This document shows, piece by piece, positions 60,976 through 64,000 of a DNA stretch of 64,000 nucleotides. The notes beneath the pieces are model-generated. The model ran no database searches. It worked only from the letters and a program-made list of their open reading frames with translations, and was not told the DNA's origin. This DNA is from Sphingorhabdus sp. 109 (GTDB taxonomy: Bacteria > Pseudomonadota > Alphaproteobacteria > Sphingomonadales > Sphingomonadaceae). The stretch covers positions 62,001-126,000 of the forward strand of contig NZ_LR732707.1 of assembly GCF_902506555.1 (NCBI RefSeq), read 5' to 3'. The translations under genes and the position numbers were made by a program. How positions within the stretch are numbered: the stretch's first letter is position 1; every line of letters begins with the position of its first letter.

Positions 60976-62130
60976 TTAGCCTGCTGGCGGTTCGACCGTG
61001 AGAAAATCGCGGATCTCGACTGAATTCGGGCCGAGGGTGATCGGGTTCCTGACCCCCGGCAGGACACAGACATCGAACAGTTCGGTAATCGCACCATCGA
61101 AACGCAGCCATTGCGCTGGCGCGCCGGTTGCCTGCGAAACAATCTGTAGGCCGCACCAGGCTGGTTCGCTTTCATTCTCAAGCCGTTCATCGAGCGCCAG
61201 TCCCTCGAAATGGCCTTTGCGCGGTTTCGACAGGGTGACGAAGGCATGGTCTCCGTGGAAGGCGAGGCCGCGCAAGAAACCCGGAAAAAAGGCCAGCGGC
61301 ACGAAGCTGTTATCGGCCGGGTCCAGCCAGCCCAGTTCACCGCTGCCCGAATTCAGCAGCCAGACCCTTCCGTCGTGGAAGCGCGGGCTGTGCGGCATCG
61401 ACAAGCCTTCGGCGATGATGGCATGGCTTTCGACATCGATGATCAGGCCGCCATCGTCCCGGTGATCCCGCCAGCCGCCCGCAGTGTCCGAGCGTGCGGC
61501 GGCGCTGACATATTTTGGCCGGCCGCCAACCATCGCCACGCCGTTGAGATGGCAGCGGTCCTCGGCGATAATCTCGCTGATGAAATCGGGCTTCCACACC
61601 GGCCTGAAACTGTGCGTCAGGCTGGGCTCGCACAGGCAGTTGAAGCGGGTGTTGACGAACAGGATCCGTCCGTTCTCTTGTATCCCGATTTCGTGAATGT
61701 CGACATTGCCCGTTGTCTGCAGATTGCGCGGCACATAGACCTTGTCGTGCACCTCGTTGGCGGTCTGGCCGGAAGCCAGAACATTTTCCATCCGGACGAT
61801 CTGGGTCAGCGTGCCGAGATAGATGCGGCTGGCATCGCCGGTCACTCCCATCGCCTGCGGATAGACCGCTTCGTGCAGCGCCAGCTTGCCGTCCGGACCA
61901 TGGCCGATCAGATAGAGCCGTCCGGTCTGGTAGGAGGTAAAGCCGATGGAGATATTGTTGCTTTTCAGGAAGGAAGCCAGCCCCGGCGAGAAGCTGATAT
62001 CGATATTGCCCGCCTCGGTGGCAGCGTCCGGCGCGACATCGGTCGGGACATTTCTGTTTTCCGGGGCGATGGTTTCGGCACCCTCCGCGCCCGGCTTGTC
62101 CTTGCTCACATTATCGCTCCCGCTCCGCAT
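60976..62130 (-). CDS. TIGR03032/DUF4915-like protein
   Basis: A 384-residue protein that I recognise as TIGR03032-like: GFTSYQTGRLYLIGHGPDG, YVPRNLQTTGNVDIHEIGI, NTRFNCLC and HSFRPVWKPDFISEI are typical, with a repeated beta-propeller-like pattern (SPRFHDGRVWLLNSGSGELGW). The function is unknown. The N-terminal ~40 residues are acidic and probably disordered. It is the first chromosomal gene after the ICE. Confidence 0.82.
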   Translation of the reverse strand: MRSGSDNVSKDKPGAEGAETIAPENRNVPTDVAPDAATEAGNIDISFSPGLASFLKSNNISIGFTSYQTGRLYLIGHGPDGKLALHEAVYPQAMGVTGDASRIYLGTLTQIVRMENVLASGQTANEVHDKVYVPRNLQTTGNVDIHEIGIQENGRILFVNTRFNCLCEPSLTHSFRPVWKPDFISEIIAEDRCHLNGVAMVGGRPKYVSAAARSDTAGGWRDHRDDGGLIIDVESHAIIAEGLSMPHSPRFHDGRVWLLNSGSGELGWLDPADNSFVPLAFFPGFLRGLAFHGDHAFVTLSKPRKGHFEGLALDERLENESEPAWCGLQIVSQATGAPAQWLRFDGAITELFDVCVLPGVRNPITLGPNSVEIRDFLTVEPPAG

Positions 62131-62230
62131 CCGTCTTCGGCCAGCAATCCTTCCATAAAAGCGCGGTGGGGCAAAGGGTTAAATGGCGAAGGGGACGGGA
62201 TGCAGCGTCCGGGGGCAGCCCCGCGGCCCG

Positions 62231-62413
62231 TCAGAAATCGACCGCGATACCTTTGTGCTCCCAGTCGCCATAGCGGGTGGGGCCCTTGTCGGCGGCAATT
62301 TCGTCGGCCTTTTCCAGTGGATCGGGTTCCGGCACCGGCTCGCTCGGGGTGAGATAGGCGGGCGCCTTGACATGGGCAGGGCGTTCGCCGGGTTTTCTAT
62401 CGCTATCGGTCAT
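62231..62413 (-). CDS. SdhAF4-like succinate dehydrogenase assembly factor (DUF1674)
   Basis: A 60-residue protein with a variable Pro-rich start and the conserved end [17 protein letters not shown], the hallmark of DUF1674/SDHAF4. Such proteins assist flavinylation or assembly of succinate dehydrogenase. It is divergent from htpX. Confidence 0.9.
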   Translation of the reverse strand: MTDSDRKPGERPAHVKAPAYLTPSEPVPEPDPLEKADEIAADKGPTRYGDWEHKGIAVDF

Positions 62414-62498
62414 ATTTTCGCTCGTCCGTCAAATTGAATCGTGCCGCTGCAGACCCTATATTGAGACCATAAAGATCATATTCAAGCGAGTAGAGACG

Positions 62499-63398
62499 AT
62501 GAATTTCATGAAGACAACCATGCTGCTGGCAGCGCTGACCGCGCTGTTCATGGTCTTGGGCTATTCGCTGGGCGGCAGCGGCGGGGCGATCATCGCCTTG
62601 ATGGTGGCAGCGGGGATGAACCTGTTCACCTACTGGAACGCCGACAAAATCGTCCTGAAAATGCACAATGCGGTAGAGATTGATGGCAAAAGTCACCCCG
62701 AATTCTACAGAATGGTAGAAGATTTGTCGAAACGGGCCGGTTTGCCGATGCCGAAAGTCTATATTGTCGACCAGGCCCAGCCCAACGCATTTGCCACTGG
62801 CCGGGACCCCGAACATTCGGCGGTGGCGGCGACCACCGGCCTGCTGCAGATGCTCAGCCATGACGAGATCGAAGGCGTGATGGCCCACGAACTGGGCCAT
62901 GTGAAGAACCGTGATACCTTGATCATGACGATGGTCGCGACGATCGCCGGCGCTGTCTCGATGCTGGCCAATTTCGGTATGTTCTTCCGTGACCGCAACG
63001 CCGGCGTTGCCGGTCTCATGGCCGTGCTGATCGCGCCTTTTGCCGCGATGATCGTGCAGATGGCGATCAGTCGTACCCGCGAATTCGGTGCCGATGCCGC
63101 CGCCGCGCAGATCAGCGGCAAGCCCCTGTCGCTGGCTTCCGCTCTGGCCAAGATTTCCGGCCAGGCCGCCCGCATTCCCAACCCGGTTGCAGAGCGCAAT
63201 CCGGCCGCATCCCAGCTCTATATTGTGCCCGGCGGCGTCCGCCAGATGTTCTCCACCCACCCCGCCACCGAAGACCGGATCGCGGCGCTGGAGGCAATGG
63301 CGCAGGGTGGCGGCGGCAGCGGGTGGTCAGACGGGCCCAATGAATTGGGCGACAGGGGCCGATTGCGCAAACCGAGCGCGCTTGATCCGACTAGGTGA
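62499..63398 (+). CDS. htpX: Protease HtpX
   Basis: A 299-residue inner membrane zinc metalloprotease of the M48 family for quality control of membrane proteins. Two N-terminal membrane segments come first, the zinc site is HELGH, and two more hydrophobic segments follow ([36 protein letters not shown]) before the third zinc ligand in [15 protein letters not shown] 62499 is chosen as the usual family start. Confidence 0.96.
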   Translation: MNFMKTTMLLAALTALFMVLGYSLGGSGGAIIALMVAAGMNLFTYWNADKIVLKMHNAVEIDGKSHPEFYRMVEDLSKRAGLPMPKVYIVDQAQPNAFATGRDPEHSAVAATTGLLQMLSHDEIEGVMAHELGHVKNRDTLIMTMVATIAGAVSMLANFGMFFRDRNAGVAGLMAVLIAPFAAMIVQMAISRTREFGADAAAAQISGKPLSLASALAKISGQAARIPNPVAERNPAASQLYIVPGGVRQMFSTHPATEDRIAALEAMAQGGGGSGWSDGPNELGDRGRLRKPSALDPTR

Positions 63399-63625
63399 AG
63401 TTGCTGCAACGCACGTCCGACTTAGCATTCACTTTTGGTGAACAGCCGAGTTCGACAGGGATGGTCGCACGGCGTTCGGGAGGGCAGCCGCTCAAAAATC
63501 TTTCATCTAGAAATTATCCCGCATGTGGACTGGAGTTCACTTATACTCGGGTTTTACTCTATGTCGGCCATAGGGTCGAGAGGGGGGCTCTTGATACACC
63601 AAGAGAAACCCCATAGGCTTCGCTG

Positions 63626-64000
63626 ATGTTAGACAACGTGCTCAGAGATCTACGGAATCTTTATGAAGGCGGTGTGTCCCGCACCGGATGGAGAGGGTGC
63701 GTACGGAAAGAGGATATATTGCTATGGTCCAAAGAGAGCGATCTCAACATCAATGACACATTCGATCAAATCGGCATAGGGCTTGCCCGCGCCTATTTGG
63801 AGAACACTCTGGACTGGGACTTTTGTGATTCAGCGGCCAACGACCTTTTTGGGGTACTGATGGAGTTTCGCACTCGCCGTCGGCACATTGGTGAACCAGA
63901 ATACTTCTGGAAGTTTTACCTAGCCTTAGAAGTCAGTGAGACGGCTGAGGCAGAAAATTACGACGAGATTGCTCGAATCGAGATCAGCAAATTCGTCAGC
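63626..64000 (+). CDS. Partial gene of unknown function at window edge
   Basis: An open frame of 125 codons from ATG 63626 to the window edge: it begins MLDNVLRDLRNLYEGGVSRT and is rich in acidic and aromatic residues (LDWDFCDSAANDLFG, EPEYFWKFYLALEV). It is clearly less G+C-rich than the core genes nearby, with codons such as TTA and AGA used, which suggests foreign origin. No family is recognised. The preceding ~225 bases after htpX are noncoding. Confidence 0.55.
   Translation, partial: MLDNVLRDLRNLYEGGVSRTGWRGCVRKEDILLWSKESDLNINDTFDQIGIGLARAYLENTLDWDFCDSAANDLFGVLMEFRTRRRHIGEPEYFWKFYLALEVSETAEAENYDEIARIEISKFVS

Noticed and set aside
63400-63500. Possible small RNA (GAGTTCGACAGGGATGG resembles a T-arm)
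   Set aside because: No acceptor or matching stem could be found around it, and it does not fit tRNA or tmRNA ends.
1-64000. CRISPR arrays or rRNA genes
   Set aside because: No regularly spaced 25-40-bp repeats and no rRNA-like sequence were noticed on reading the window.

Overview
This window is a piece of an alphaproteobacterial chromosome, most likely a sphingomonad (Sphingopyxis/Sphingorhabdus-like; inferred from gene content and codon use, not proven). It is split by one integrative and conjugative element (ICE) of about 46.2 kb.

Left chromosomal flank (1-14.5 kb): a malic enzyme gene cut by the window edge, divergent from mutS, then a rightward run (peroxiredoxin, argB, yggT, folD, an NTF2-like lipoprotein, marC). 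A leftward set follows: a TPR protein, a RadC-like protein, a membrane protein, a small conserved protein and a LuxR-type HTH protein. Last come a Trm112-like / Lon-substrate-domain / thioredoxin-TPR operon and a tRNA-Gly(GCC) gene.

ICE (about 14545-60755): it sits in the 3' half of tRNA-Gly and leaves a partial tRNA copy at its far end (60731-60780). The backbone matches the Tn4371-like family as I know it: ParB-like protein, DUF736, DUF932, DUF2285-type protein, RepA with iterons, DUF2840, TraF-type peptidase, transglycosylase, VirD2/DUF3363-type relaxase, TraG, a CopG protein, trbBCDEJKLFGI, DUF2274, a LysR regulator, and a tyrosine integrase at the right end.

Two cargo zones stand out. 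At the left end is an uncharacterised module: an HNH-type protein overlapping a protein of unknown fold, convergent with a KAP-type P-loop NTPase, followed further in by ParDE and orphan genes. At the right end is a metal/efflux island: an RND tripartite pump, CueR, CopA, a CopZ-like chaperone, two DUF305 proteins, a SmtB/CzrA-like ArsR regulator, a CDF zinc exporter, and the frameshifted stub of an MFS transporter cut off at the integrase gene.

Regulatory DNA links these genes. CueR-type dyads precede copA, copZ and the RND operon. An identical dyad inside a TTGACA-N17-TATTCA promoter precedes both the CDF gene and the RND operon, so the pump looks wired to copper and zinc signals. A 34-bp tandem motif with 20-bp period lies upstream of both traG and trbB, suggesting co-regulation of the two transfer operons.

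Right flank (60.8-64 kb): a TIGR03032-type protein, an SdhAF4-like assembly factor, the HtpX protease, and an AT-richer partial gene of unknown function at the window edge.
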